A stretch of 64,000 nt of DNA from Arthrinium phaeospermum. Its lineage: Eukaryota > Ascomycota > Sordariomycetes > Amphisphaeriales > Apiosporaceae. The position numbers and the translations under genes were made by a program. Positions 1 through 13,546 of the stretch are shown here, piece by piece. The notes below the pieces were generated by a model. That model had not been told where the DNA came from. It made no database searches and saw only the letters and a program-made list of their open reading frames with translations. Location of the stretch: NCBI GenBank assembly GCA_006503535.1, contig QYRS01000007.1, positions 1,736,001-1,800,000 of the forward strand, read 5' to 3'. Positions within the stretch are counted from its first letter, which is position 1; each line of letters starts with the position of its first letter.

Positions 1-2149
1 GTGGTCATACGCGCACACAAGAAACAAGGCCAACGACCACTCAGCCCGCACACCCCGTCCGCTTTTGGCGGTTGGAGACCGCATGCCCTGCGTTTATTCG
101 GTCGCTTGCGGGTGCCAGGCAGGCAGGCTGCAGTAGTAGAGGCTGCAGGGTGGCGGCGGGGAAGGACCCGAAGTAGAGGTGTATGCATTCTGCGATACAT
201 CAATACTTGGGAGATTTATTGATGGTTGGACCGCATGCCTACGCACACACATATTACATATGTGTGTCCTTTGCTTATTGTATGTGGTGTGTGTGACACC
301 GAGGTGCGATGCGGTGACTGTCGTCCATTCAGACGGACGGGAAGCCATCATCGCCATCGCCGGCATACCCCACGAAACGGGCTGAGACTGGCCAAGGAGA
401 CGGAGATCAGGCGGTCAGAGAGAGCAGCATCTTGGCCATTACCTGATAGAGTGCTACTGTGCTTTTTCCTCTTCATAGTGAAGCTGCTGGATGTGACGAT
501 GATGGTGAATATACACTGCGTTATGTGTGTAGGTACATTCAGACATACATACATACGAGAAGATTTAGACGTCGATGAGGGATGACAAGACGGGGCGGGC
601 GGGAACGAGATACAAGACAGGGTCGAATACCAGCGAATGGCATGGCGCGGTGATTGTGTCTTGTGATGTTGTCAATCCCACGCGGGCTTACTCAAAACCC
701 AGCGCCACCCCTCCGCCTTTCTGTGCCCTCCCCCCGGGGAAGGTGCTCACCCGTACCGTAGCGTCGCGCTTGAATCGACAGGTAGGCAAACACAAAAAAT
801 CCGGATTGGCCAGAATGTAATTTTGGAATTCGAGAGACCCCCCGGTCAGGAAAATGTGAGATTGGGGAGTGTGTGTGTGATGGTGATTATGTGAGATGTG
901 AGCAGATTGAAGGCACACACCCGCACTCATGTGGTGTATTGCGTGCAAGTTTAAGCTAATCGCTGCTCTTGCCCGCTGTAATCATCTAAAGTCAACCAAG
1001 GCCCGCTGATCTGCCCTTCCGTCCCTCCCCTGTGCCCTGGCCTACCATCACCCCCCTGAGGCTGGCAGCATCAAGGCCAGCAGCAGCAACGACAACACAC
1101 ACCCCGGACTAACCTCTATGTGCTTACAGCTTACCCAAACCCCCACACTCTACCGGGTGTTTGGTTTTTGGTGTCGGTGCATCTGTGGTTAATATATTAA
1201 TAACGTGATAATGAGACCACCATCAATCACAAGCCTGATGTCCCCCGTCACACCATCACACCCCGGGAAACGGGGGTATCTAGGACTGACGATGCTTCAT
1301 TGTCGCGAAATGGACTGATTGCTCTCCAATTGCTGCTTACTTGGTGGGTGGCAAGTCGGTCCCTTTTTCTCTCTCTATATCTCTTGGTCTCATTTATCAC
1401 CCTCCTCTCTACCTGCCTACTACTACTACCCCCTTAAATTCCACTCGAGGAGGGGGGCAGGGGCTGACAAGGAAGGGTTCCCCGATTCCATTCGAGAGCC
1501 ACCAAGTGGCAGTTTTGTCTCAGATGCTCGTTGCCCAGAAGGAGTTAACGACGCTGTGTGGGTGGGCTGGCTGCAGCCCAGTCGTCAAGATTCCCGTCTT
1601 GGTATCCGTACCGATACTCCAACCATCGACACTTGATATGAATGCATCGTGCTCTCATATACGGTGTACTTATTGGAGACACCAGTAAGTGATTACGGAG
1701 ACCTTGACGTTCATCGTATCAATGATACCAATCTCTGTCGTACCCGTAGCCCAATCAAGAATCACAGATCGATCCGTCTAGCTGGCTGCGTAACTTGATT
1801 GGCTTCAATCACTGAATGCCTCCCCGGGGATGAGGAAGCGAGGTCTCGAGTTGGCAGCAAGGAGCAAATGAGCAACGAGCCACAGGCAAATGACTTTGCT
1901 GATGCTGCCTGGCCGCACACTTTGTGTGTCGTCAAGACAGGGAATAGATTTTGAAGAATGTTGTACATAGCTCGGTTCATTAGGGAGCGCTGTGCTGTGC
2001 TATCCTCTGCTCCAGCCAGCCAGCCAGCCAGCCATCGCAGTCAAGGCCACGTCCACGGTCACGAGATGCGAAAGTATTAGTGGCGATTGAATGTGAGATC
2101 ACCGTTTAATCCGTCGAGATTCCTTCCGCGCAAATCCTCATCCGGTCCT

Positions 2150-2181
2150 CGCGCGCGCACACGCACACGCACACGCACACA
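2150..2181. repeat. CG/CA dinucleotide microsatellite
   Basis: A GCGCGCG run passes into three ACGCAC-type units and then CACACA. It is simple sequence in intergenic DNA, with no coding role visible. Confidence 0.85.
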
Positions 2182-5100
2182 TAGCAATTGATGATTGGCC
2201 TGAAACACACGCGCGCCATGAAGATTTGATCCTGGAGAACGTGTCAAGCAATCCTGCCAAGTCAGGTCCTGACCCGGGCCCCCATCTCGATACCTGCCTT
2301 GAAGCAAGCCCTGTTGACTTACAACGGTACAGTGGATGTGGCCGTTGGCGGTTTATCGGACGTTATGATGTCATTTTCCCTTCCCCGTGCCCTCTATTTG
2401 TTTTTTATCTGGGGTACCCCAATGGCCGCCGCCCCGAACCGCGGGTGGAAAACAGGGTTCGCAACGGGCAGATGGAGCTCTATGCACTACGGTCTACCAA
2501 GCAACCAAGCCCATTATCGTTTTTCTAAATCGTTCATTTGCCGGTTTGGGGGAGCTGCCATCTCCCGAAATGGAAAAAGGATCAAGCGGGCGATGATGCA
2601 GTTCGCGTCAAGTGACCCACGCCGGCGAGTCAGTCCATTGCAGAACATCGCGTCACTCCCGGGGACCTCGCGTCACAGGCCTGTGTCCGCGACTCGCGAG
2701 AGCTTCGTTCGCCTTGCCTGCTGAGCAGAGAATCGTAGTAGCGTCAGCCTGGTCAGAGGAGATCTGCAGCATTAGGTGGTGATCTTGGCCCCAGGTGTTC
2801 GTTACTACACCTGTCAGCCTATTTTTTTTATATCAATTTTTTGCCATTTTACTTCCCCAGAAAACGTCAAGAGTGGGATCAAGGCCGTTAGATGGCCCCG
2901 GGATGACGAATTATGCCCCACGACTTGGGCTTGATGTATACAGGGTCCCAAAGATACTTCGATGGGAATCTCCGAATAATTGTTTTGAATTTATGGCGGA
3001 ATTTATTCAATCATGCTTATTGTTGCAAGTATTCACCCCACAGGCCCCATCCATCCCATTCGGACAGTGGCCAGTGCAGGTAAAGGGGGGATTCGTACGC
3101 AGTCAGCTTCAGGGGGGCCACCAAGCGAAAATACTGTATGGGCACACTGATTACGATCTATCCGCCTGCGTTTCGCCATCGCAGCCCAGGCTCGGCAGCC
3201 TGCCTGTTCCGTCGGATCTCCCAAAGGGGGCAGTCAGTCAAGGGAAAGCAGCGCCATCGGCGTCGGTGGCACCGCCCATCAAGTGCTCTCTCTCTCCGGA
3301 GGACAAGTGGTGAAGCAGAAGGAGGGCGTAGCTACTGCTGAACGAAAGAATGTTCTACGACGGGGGGCGGATGACTGCCCATGGCCGTGATAATGTGCAA
3401 CTTGATGACGAGCTGGGTTCTGAGCTGGGCCCCTTATACTGGGAGCTGAGTGGTTGGCCACCTGAACCCCTTTCATTATTGCCACAGGAGGGAAGCAACG
3501 CAGCTAGATCCCCTTGTCAAACTTTGCGTGCAGGAATCCCAACGTGATACTGGCGACGGTTGAGAGCAGCACAAAGGGGGCTCCCGTATGTACGGACCCG
3601 CGGAATCGTAGGAAATCTTGTAACTACGGGCCGGCGATGGCTGTTTGTGTCTCCAAAGCACACTGTAATCTCCTGAGGGAACCAACTATCGATCCATCCT
3701 CCCCGTAGCCGTTCTTTCCAGAGCAGCCAATATCTGTATCGCAGCTCGGAAGTGCCTCTCTCTGTGCCCAGCAACATTTGCTTCAGCTTGTGCTTCAACC
3801 GCTACGTTAGCAAGGTGGCAATCCTCTCCTATTCCAGGCCTCCCGAAGCAAAGCCTCAAACGCCGAACAACAGGACCGGCGGTTTCCACCAGTCACGCTG
3901 CTCCCCATCCCGATGCAGGTCTTGGCTTAGCTGGCAGTTCATCTATCGCCTGGAGAAGTTATTGACGAGAGAGCGAGATATTCGGCGGGGGAAAATGGCA
4001 AGCCGAATCGGCTTGTAGGTAAGGTCTGCGAGCGGGAAGGGCGTTCCCTCCCACGTCCCGAACCGCCATCGGCCTCCGCGTAGAACATGCGATTGAGAGC
4101 ATAAGCACCCCCCTCTTCCCTTCTTCGTGTTCTCCAATACGGCCACGGGCTTGCTGGGGCGTTCCTTTGCGCCACTTGACCAGACGCCCAGGTCGCACAG
4201 GGCTGAATCATCCTTGTGCGACGGCGGTGTTGGGTGGCCAATGCCGTGGGCCAGCAAGCGATCGATGTGGTGACACACTGGCCGCTCGTATATCTCGCAG
4301 CGAACTTCTTTTCTGCGAGCAGCCCGCATTCATTCAGTCGAAGCGGTCAAGTGCTGTGCTTGCTGCAAGCCTCCTACACACACACGCACCCGCTGCTCGG
4401 TTCGCGATATCTGGATCTGGGGGTGCAGGCATCGGCAACTTGCTCGTAAAACAACAACACGGTATACTACTATATGCGACATCACGGTGGCGTCCCTCCC
4501 CCCTCCCCCCTACCCCCCACCTCCTGTCCATTTCCCGGGCTCGAGGATCCTCCTGTACTTTGGAAATAAATAGCCTTTTGGTCGCCGAGTCTGACGGGAG
4601 GATGGGGGTCACGTTACTGCGCGGCTGACGTGCTCTTATGAAGTGGCGCGCTGCTCTGCGGCACCCGGGGGAGGGGGACGGGTGTGTATGCAAGGCATGA
4701 TAGGCATGATATGCAATGAAGAATGCGTAGCTGCTATTATGAGACGGAGGTAAAATGCTAGATAAATTCGCGGAAATGATCCTCGGATTTTTCGTTCTCT
4801 TTTCTCCCACATCTATTTTCTCATTAGCTGCAAGACCCGAGTCAGCACCAGTTCACATCTCACCCACCCCACGGGGTGATACACCTCGTCCTTCCGTGGG
4901 ATGGATATTCGGAGGGGTCAGTTGCAAGAGCTGACAATACCAAGGACATCCATCCCGACGTAGAGAGTTTCTGGGTGGGAAGTGCCAACTCATCCTGCTT
5001 ACCCCCTTTTCAGACTCGCGAGGAGTGAGTAGGAACGAGTCCCGGATATACTGTGGCGACCGACCCACGCCATGGATGTGCGAAATGAGTCTCGCGTGAG

Positions 5101-5124
5101 ATGATGATGATGATGATGATGATG
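5101..5124. repeat. ATG trinucleotide microsatellite, 8 units
   Basis: Eight uninterrupted ATG triplets, read as poly-Ser (TCA) or poly-His (CAT) on the other strand. The surrounding minus-strand frame shows no other protein-like features, so I treat it as simple intergenic repeat. Confidence 0.85.
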
Positions 5125-6367
5125 GGAAAAGACCCCAATCCATATGCTGGGGGGAGCCTATCAACCGCATTTACCGAGGCAGTGGATGGGCTTACTTAGC
5201 TGCACAGGCAGATGACAGTTGCATCGAGTCTAGAGTGGTGGACCTTGCTCGGGCCGGGCCTTAGGCTCCAATAATGACAGGATGATCTTTGGGTGCCTCC
5301 GTTATCACGCATATACTTTACTTTACGTGGTATTCAAGTCGATGACGATGGTGATGACTCTCGTTTGCTAAGCGTGTGGAAAGCCGGGCTTACGGTTACA
5401 ACAGCTATTCGGTCAGACGTGTGAGCAAGGAAAGAGGGTCAAGTAAGCCCCGGCCAGTGTCATGCCCTCCTTTCCGCTTCACAATCCTTCAACCTCCGTC
5501 TCTCTGGCAATGAATGACCATGGAACCCGACAGGACGAGAAGCGGGTGGGCTCGTGAATGGTCAAGGCCTGACGGTAGACAGGATGACCCGGTAGCTGCC
5601 ACATTTGACTTCGGGTGCTGGTCAGCGGCCGGGAGGAGGCTGGAAATTCAGTCAATGCCGTAAGCAAGCATGCATCCTGCGAGCTTTCGCTCGAGATCCG
5701 GCCAATGGAGGCTTCGACCTGGGCCGGTGCTCACTCAGTGTCGGAGATGGATGTGGCTTGGTCAGAGTAGCAAAATAGCAAAATTACGCCAAGGAGTGCC
5801 TGGTCTGCCTGTCTGGTGGTCAGCGAAATCGTACGCGGCCCGCCCGTGGCAAGCAATGCGAAAGAGAGCGAAAGAGCAAAAGAGATTATCCTGGATGATG
5901 ATCAACCGGGTGGGTTCACTACTTAGGTAGTAAGCGAGTACCCCGGATCGTGGTAGGAAAGCACGGATGGGGTATATGGTTTCCACAGGGTCATAGTTTC
6001 TAAGCTCACGTATGCGAGAGGTAAATTTGGATTATCTTTTATCGCTAAATTATTCCATCTCCTTTTTCTCCCCCTATCTCCCCCTTCCGGTAACAAGGAG
6101 CTGCAGCCATCTCACTCTGCAACGCAAAGGAAATTGCCGTGGCCGTACCGGCAGGCCATGCGGGATACGGGACCGACGATGGTCTTTTCCGCATGTACAC
6201 CCCATTGCTTGGGTTCCCCAGGGGTCCCTTGTTCCTTCTTCTTCTTCTTCCCCCAAGACTGGCATTGACAGGGCCCGAAAGATCGACTTGGGCCATGGCA
6301 GATGTCCAAATTAGGGCAGTGACGGCCTGTGGCTAAATACGACGGCTAAAGTACTTACATCTCCCGT

Positions 6368-6790
6368 TCACCGCGGCTTACGGAAGGGAGGGAGGGCTGC
6401 AGGAGGCGTATGAGAGACGGTGGTGTGCGCGCCGACAGAACAGCAAGAAGGCCAATTTGCCTTGACGAAGGTGGACATGTGGTATTCGCTCGCTACACTG
6501 AAGATTACCTGCATATGGCGGTCACCAACGCGATCGGCGAGGTCTTTGCAGCATGCAGCTGACGGGGGAATCGCACGCAGGATATCAAAATCTTGCTGTG
6601 AACTGCCGCCGGCCAAACTGACTGATTGCTGGTTGGGGGCCTTCCAGTTGCGAAAACCAAAAGCCACTTCGGCTGGGGGTCCATGACGGATGATCTCTAA
6701 TACACGAACCGTTCCGCCGTCCCGCAACAGTTGCTGGATGGCGCTGCTAGCATAGGACCCTCTGTGATTGAAGATCATCTCCTGGAGCAT
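6368..6790 (-). CDS. possible orphan protein, 140 codons
   Basis: A single open frame of 140 codons on the minus strand that I do not recognise. It has no signal peptide, membrane segment or family motif. Composition is fairly balanced, with a Pro-rich, basic C-terminus; the N-terminal half has mixed helix-like sequence. There is no neighbouring gene within 10 kb to give context, and overlapping frames on the other strand are shorter. It could be a lineage-specific gene, an exon of something larger, or chance. RNA evidence would be needed before treating it as a gene. Confidence 0.12.
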   Translation of the reverse strand: MLQEMIFNHRGSYASSAIQQLLRDGGTVRVLEIIRHGPPAEVAFGFRNWKAPNQQSVSLAGGSSQQDFDILRAIPPSAACCKDLADRVGDRHMQVIFSVASEYHMSTFVKANWPSCCSVGAHTTVSHTPPAALPPFRKPR

Positions 6791-8087
6791 GGCGTCGCAT
6801 CTGCACCCCAGGTTTGTTCATTTGGCTGCCTCTACCGTGCCGCCGTCGGTTCGCCCAACCCAACAGCCAAAAGTACGTAGGGTCCAATGCTGCGCTGCGT
6901 TGCATTGATGTGTTCGCGCGCCGTAAATCACAAGAGAATCATTCCCTCCCCCGAAAAAAGAAAACCAATGCATTGGGAAGCAACCACCACCCTCCCCTGT
7001 TACCCGCATTTCCATCATGCTGCCGCCACGGAGCACACCATCACGCGCACACACCTACAGGGGAGCGGGGGACCTCCCAACGCGCTGGCCTAAAGTGCCT
7101 CGCAGGGGCCCCGACCAGTCGGTATGCTGCGCTTAAGCGGCTGCGACGCTATGCTGCTCACCGGTGAAGACCAGCGCCATGGGTTCGGTTCGGGGGTTGC
7201 GGTCCTCGTTCGCTGCCGGCATGGTGCCACCCACTTCCCCGGAGGAGGGTGGTGGTGGTGGGAAGCTGCTTACTTGCATCCAACCATCCATAATATTACC
7301 TACCTATTGATGTATTTTCGATCAATGGCCAATCCAAGGGTACTTCTGACAAAACGTGGGGTAAAAGGCGTGACGACGCCCAACACGGTAACGGCTGCGC
7401 CAACTCACCTGCCGGGGTTGCATCTTGCCTGTCACGCGCGCCTCTTTGAAACGTCCCCCCAACTGTAAGCGAACGACTGACTGCCTTTGATGGGTAAGAA
7501 GTAGGCGTGCCAGCAAAGCAACCAACTGCCTTTTGCCTTATCGAGGCACCTAAGACGCTATTGCTATTCTCCTCTGCTTCTCTTTCCACTGACCATTCCT
7601 TCTCCCTCTCTGAGCCGCGGGGGTAGTTACTTACTGACAAATATCCCAAAGGAGGAGGGGAGCTGCGTGTGCTGATTTAGACCCGCCACAGCTGTTGGAA
7701 AAAGAAAAGAAAAGCAAACCAATCCGGATATAGCAAATACAGTCTAAGTGTATGGTCAGATAGGACTTCCACCTTTGCTCACGCGGCCACGTTTTTACTT
7801 TTGGCAAAATGGGTCACGCTTGACTTGCAGACGAAGGATTCCTGCGGCCCGCGTCCCGCTGTCCGAAGGTATAGCGACGTGATGCTATAGGGGAGGGATC
7901 ACTGCAAGAGCCGTACACAGTTGCCTTATCCCTACTCGCATGCGCCGCATGATTGCAGGCAACTGTGTGGGACTCCGTCGCCACCTGCCAGGGCTCTTAC
8001 ACTGCGTCTGATTGTACTTGAGCCATGGGCTATCAAGAGGATCTCATATGAGTCTGATGAATGAATAGCTATCATGCTATTCACTGA

Positions 8088-8864
8088 TTGAGGAATGAGA
8101 GAGAGATCTACGGGCAGATGATGATTGTTACATACGGTCAAATGGCTCTCAGTGACACGAGTGAAGCTGGCCTGGCTCCTTTTGCGAACGCTGTGAAGAG
8201 ACTCAGGGGCACATACTTCGGTGCAGCCATAGCAACAAACTTTATAGCAAGACTATCGCTTGTATCGCTGTGGTTCTTCAGAGCCAGAGTGGCATCGTTT
8301 CTGACTTCAATCACATATGCAATGGCTTAGGACGTCAAGTTTGATGGCATAGAAGAAGCTATTCTGATGTGTGATTGCTTCGGTAGACCTACCTTTGCTT
8401 GTAAGCCGGTTCGATTCCCACGGCCACCCCCTACCGAGAACGAGATATCTTCATAGCAGAAAGCGTTTGGAACATTGCGTAAGGGTAGTCTCATAGGCAC
8501 ACATGGAACCTTTAGGATAGTGTTTAAACAGATACGCACCACTGATGATATACGTAACATTGAGTTGATCAACGTTAATAGGAGGGAGACTAACGCCGTC
8601 TTTCAAATAACGCTCGCCATATTGCCGCACCCTGTTACTTTCCGAGTTGACAGGAGTCCGAACTCACACACACTCATGTCTCTTTCTAGGGCAAGTCTAC
8701 CTTTATACTTAGATTTTGGCCCAAGACGAACACAGAGCAAGCTCTACCTCTGTATTCCCCCAGCTTGCTTGGACTTGTCTAGAGGATGGAGTAACCCATC
8801 GGGCTTTTCTAGAGCCCCATGCCATGCATATGTACAAGACGAAGTGGTAATAGAAACTAGTTGA
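8088..8864 (+). pseudogene. near-continuous open stretch with two TAG stops, possible decayed gene
   Basis: One frame stays open for about 259 codons except for two stops, both TAG, at about 8328 (after ATGGCT) and 8454 (after TCTTCA). A random frame of this length would be expected to hold about a dozen stops. Both TAGs could be former CAG codons changed C to T, the direction of repeat-induced point mutation, but this is inference. No ATG opens the stretch cleanly: it follows a TGA, and the first triplet is TTG. The translation is not a family I recognise; it has a hydrophobic stretch near codons 55-75 and a Pro-rich patch near 110. On the minus strand one frame is also unusually open across 8100-8330, so the coding strand is uncertain. 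A remnant of a mobile element is an alternative. Confidence 0.25.
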
Positions 8865-9436
8865 TACTGTGCGGTCTGGATCACACAGCTATAAAGCCTC
8901 GAGTGTTGCAGAAGAAAAATTAGTAGAGGCGTGGCCAAAGTCAAGGACATAAACCCAAGACCGCTGTAACCCTGTAACCAGTGTAGTCACCCATCTTCAC
9001 CCTCTAGTGACAACCATCTCTATCGACGTTTCGGGTATGTATCTAGGTGGCTGGTCATCCTGGGAGAGTCAAGTAGGTGGGATCTTTTGACTCCCGAGCG
9101 CGGTAACAGCGTTGCCCATAAATGGCGGCGGCGTGTCTTGAACCGTGTCACATACTAAATATTTACGTGACCGGATCCGCCTCGGTGGTAAAGGGGCCTC
9201 CGAACGGGGAGAACCGCCCGGTGGCGCCACCCGCATTGTCGGGCGGCCGGGAGCCAGACGATCAGCAGCCCCAGTCACAACATCACAACACGCCTTTTTC
9301 CCTCCTTGTGGCATGAAAGATGCAGGAGTGCGGTTGGGCGCTGCGAGTCTAGAACTCCGCCCCTCAGTGTCAGGACAGGCAATGCGGTTTCGCAGTCTCG
9401 TTTCGAGACTCGTGAACCATAATCAAAAACAGTGTC

Positions 9437-9460
9437 TACCTACCTACCTACCTACCTACC
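9437..9460. repeat. CTAC tetranucleotide microsatellite
   Basis: Six tandem CTAC/ACCT units. The same word occurs singly or doubled at many intergenic places in the window, for example around 7300, 31775, 33825 and 50740. Confidence 0.85.
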
Positions 9461-9950
9461 CACTGCATCATGTCGAATTGGCAGGCAGATCCTGTGACCA
9501 CAGCTGCTGCGGGCTGTTTGCGATTACACTGCATCTGCATATGCAAGGTCCCTGCCGAATTGTAAGGGCCAGGGGTGCTTCCATTGGATGGACCAGGCAC
9601 CTAACGCTGCAGATCAAACCCACTGCAAGCCCCCAAAATAGCATCGCTTTCCATCGTTCGATATTTTTGTCGTTTTGCATGTGAACTCTCTAGTTTTGAC
9701 ATATTTCAAGAGACTCTCTGTCTCTGTCTCTTCCGCTGGTACAGACGTTTGCCTTATGGCATAGCATTCTTGAACGAAATTGTAACAATCGAATGCCAGT
9801 CTGCGCAATTACGTATTCAGTCACGAGCTGTAGCCAAAATTTATTTCAATATTTATTAACCATCACCACAGATTTTATCCCCTGCTGGCCGGTTCGGCCT
9901 ACCCGTTGTTAAATGAATCCGTAGCGCCTGTAGTGGGACCCCGGGGCAGC

Positions 9951-9982
9951 AGGCGGTATCGGTTATTCTAACCCAACTAAGC
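9951..9982 (+). repeat. left terminal inverted repeat of the AT-rich block
   Basis: Contains CGGTTATTCTAACCCAACTA, matched in inverted orientation at the right edge. Just outside are GGCGGTAT and CAGCA; the right edge has GGCGA and TAGCA in corresponding positions, so the repeat may extend about 10 nt further out with a small gap, possibly with a diverged 5-bp target duplication (CAGCA/TAGCA). The composition is normal outside and drops sharply about 30-40 nt inside. Confidence 0.7.
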
Positions 9983-12900
9983 CTATTCGAGTTAGTTGCC
10001 GATCCCTATTAATAAAGATATATAAATATATAATCTTAACTTATTTAATATATTTTATATATAAATCTATAAATATTATAATCGTATTACGAGGCAACGA
10101 GCCTAATAAATTTAATTAATATTAAAACCTCGTATATTACTAATTATATTATAATATATTATACTTATTTTTTCGCGTTTTAAATACTTAAATAAGTAAT
10201 TAATAAGCGTTTATTAATTAAATAACATATTATTAACTTTATCGACGCCGTTTTATCGATAAAAGAATACTTAAATATTATATTAATTCTAGTATAACCG
10301 ATATAAAATTATAAATAATTAATTTATTTATTAAATCGATTAAATTTAATAAAAAAATTAATTAAAAAGCATTAAATTATATTATTAAAATAATTAAAGT
10401 TAATAAAATACCCTAAATTATTAAAAATTTATTAAAACCGTTAAAAATATATATTTTAATAAATATTAATTAAAAATAAACCGATTTATTAATTCTTTTA
10501 TTAAATATGTTAAATAAAATTTATTAATATTTTTTAAAAAAAGACGTTTAAATTTAATATTTTATCGATAAAATTAAATAAATCGAACCGTATTATATTA
10601 ACGATACTTAATCGATTTAGGTTAATTATTAATTAATTTAATATTAATTATTAATTAAATAATTAAAAAAATTAAACAACGTATTTCCCTTTATAATATA
10701 ATTAATTAAAATATTAATTAACTTTTATTATAACTTTATAATAAATAATAAATATCGAATTAGTTCGAATTATATCGACGTTATATTTATAAATAAAAAT
10801 TAAATAAAAAATATAATATTTAATAAATAACCGTTATATTTACTTTTATTATTATTTAATATTTAAATTTTTAAAGTTTTTTTACACTTTATTATTATTA
10901 TATGCTAATTAATTAATTAAAGTAATAAAAAAGCGTAAAAATATTATAAATTAATTAAATATAAACTCGTTATTATTAAGATATTCTATTTAAAAATATT
11001 TATAAAATAATTAATAACGTTTATAAAAAAATAAAAATAATAAAGATTATTAATATTATAATTATAAAATAAATTAATATTTTATAATCGCGTTTACGAA
11101 CTTTATTTAATTAAATATTAATAAATTTTTATAAATTAATTAATAAAGTTTTTAATATTTTTAATTAATAGATAATATTATAATATTATTAAAAAAAATA
11201 GGTCGCCTATTTATAATTATTATTTATTAATTATTTATTTAATAATAATAAATTATTTAATTATATTAAATAAAAAAGATTAATATAAATTTTTTTTATA
11301 TTATAAAATTTAATATTATTATAAAAACCTTTTAAAAATAACGTTATTATTATTTATAAAAGTATTAGAATATTAAATTTAATAAAAATTAATTAAAAAA
11401 TAGTTTAATTTTATATTATAATATAGGTTTAAGTTTAAATAAGTTTAAATTAATATTATAATATAAGTTTTTAATTAAAATATTATATTAAAATTATTAT
11501 TTTTTATTATTAATTATATTATAATATATAATTATAAATATAAATAAAAATTTTAATATTTTAAAATGAAATTTTTAATTTAATAATATATATTAATAAT
11601 GTAGTAATATTTTATAATATTAATAAATAAAATAATGAATTTATTTATTATATAATATTTATTATTTAAGTTTATTAATTAATTTATTATATAAAAAATT
11701 ATAATATTTATTATATTTATTATTAAAAAAATAATGTTAATAATATATTAAATATAACCGGTAATTTTATTAGTATTCTTATTTAAATATATTATGTTAA
11801 AAGTATATTTTCGAATTAATATAAATTTTTTTTTAATTATATTATAGTTAATTATATATTTTAATAAAATTAATATTATAAATTACGTATTAATATTTTT
11901 AAAATAATAATATAATTATAAAACGCTTTTTATTTAATTATATTATTATTAATAATAAAAATTAAATTAAATTTAAAAATATATTTTTTAATACTTTTTA
12001 AATAAGCTTATATTAAAAGGGTAATTAAAAATTCCGTTAAAAAAAACTTAAAAAGTAATTAGCTATTAATAAAATTACGAATTATTAATATAAATATCTA
12101 CTATTCTAAATTATTAATATTATATATTAAATTAATTAAAATAATTAAATTATAATTAATAAAATATTTAAAAAAATAATATAATATAAAATATAAGTTA
12201 TAATATATTTTTATAATATTTTTATTACTTTTATAATTAATATATATAATTAATAATATATTATTAATTAATATAATAAAGGTATATATTAAAAAATTAA
12301 TTAAATTTATTATCGTAATAAAAAATATAATTTATATTATTAATATTTATTATTTTTATTTAAGCGTATATTATATTATAGTTTATTATAATAAAATTAA
12401 TTAAATTAGTCGATAAAATATATAATTAAAAAATTTAATCCCTTATTAATGTATAAAAAGCGTCGCCGACTTTTAATACGTAATTAAAAATAATATAATT
12501 AATAATAATATTTTTAATAGCCGATTAAATTTATTATAATTATAATTATTAAATATATAATTATATTTTATATCGAAATATATAATAATAATTTAATTAA
12601 AACTTAATTAAAACTAAACCTTTTTATATAAATTAAATATATTAAAATAATTATTTATAAAAGCCTTTTAAGTACGTTATTATTAATATCGTATATAAAA
12701 ATAATTTTAAATTAATACTAATAATTTATTAAAGTTTAAGAAACTTTTTAACGATTATTTATTATAAAAAAAATATTTTCGTGATTATTTTAATTTAAAG
12801 CTATTTTAATATATAATATATTAATAAATAATAATTTAATATAGTTAATTAATTATTAAAACTAAATTAATATATTTATATACTTAAATATTAAAAAAGA

Positions 12901-13546
12901 GTTTATAAATAATTTCTTATTAATTAATTAATAAATTTATCGGTTTATTATATTTAAATTATTTAATAATATATTATTAATTAAATATTTATTTAAATAT
13001 AAAATTAAAATAATATATAAATTAAATTAATAAAAAAGGTAATTATTAAATTATTATTAAAAAAAATATTATATAAAGGTTAATAAAACGTATTTAAATT
13101 AATTAAATTTATTAAAATAATGCGATTATAATTAAAATTATTAAAAATCGATATAATTAATTAAAAAAGCTTTATTTTAATATAAAATAGGTTAAAAATA
13201 ATTATTTTAATAAATATTAATTAATTTATTATTATTAACGTTATTAAATAATAAAATTAATAATTTTAATATAATTAATAATTTAAATAGTTTTAAATTA
13301 AAAATCGATAAATTAATATATTTAAATAAAATCTATTATTTAATATTAAATTTTATAATTATAATAATAAAAATAGTTATTTTTAAAGCCTTATAATATT
13401 TATTAATATTAATTAATAATAATAGTAAATAAATTTAAAATATTTTTTAAAACGACTTTATAAATATACTCTATAAAGGGGTATCGCCACCGAAATCTAG
13501 TCTATATTAAAGCTAGCAGGGGTTACTAATTGGGTTAGAATAACCG
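9960..13546. mobile_element. RIP-degraded DNA-transposon-like block with terminal inverted repeats
   Basis: About 3.5 kb of nearly pure A/T (roughly 10005-13470) lies between two inverted copies of a 16-nt core, GGTTATTCTAACCCAA. The left copy is at 9961-9976 in plus orientation; the right copy is its reverse complement at 13530-13545, with one mismatch just inside the core and looser similarity extending inwards and outwards. In the lines I checked, remaining C residues sit almost only in CpG, CpC or CpT, and CpA is nearly absent, which is the footprint of repeat-induced point mutation (CpA to TpA on both strands). Every frame is full of TAA/TAG stops, so no transposase can be read. The size fits a Class II element of Tc1/mariner, hAT or MULE type, but the superfamily cannot be assigned. 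A clear target-site duplication is not visible. Confidence 0.75.

Larger units (their letters stand above)
1..9950. other. long intergenic region without a confident gene
   Basis: I see no recognisable protein family here. Open frames are short, overlap on both strands and lack family motifs or splice-linked continuations. The stretch is of mixed GC with pyrimidine-rich and CA/GT-rich patches, microsatellites (CAGC near 2012, CA/CG near 2150, ATG near 5101, CTT near 6235, CTAC near 9437) and many scattered TACCTAC-type words. The only parts that look more than random are a 140-codon minus-strand frame at 6368-6790 and the interrupted open stretch at 8088-8864, listed separately. Lineage-specific genes or non-coding RNAs cannot be excluded from sequence alone. 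Confidence 0.6.

Noticed and set aside
8400..8432. A tRNA B-box-like string GGTTCGATTCC
   Set aside because: The flanking bases do not form a T-stem or an acceptor stem, and no A box or anticodon arm lies at the right distance.
9960..9980. CTAACCC in the inverted repeat as a telomeric relic
   Set aside because: Only one unit is present on each side and it forms part of the longer matching terminal repeat.
10005..13470. AT-rich block as a mitochondrial insertion or a centromere core
   Set aside because: Matching inverted repeats at both ends, CpA-specific depletion and small size fit a RIPed element better; no mitochondrial gene motif is readable.
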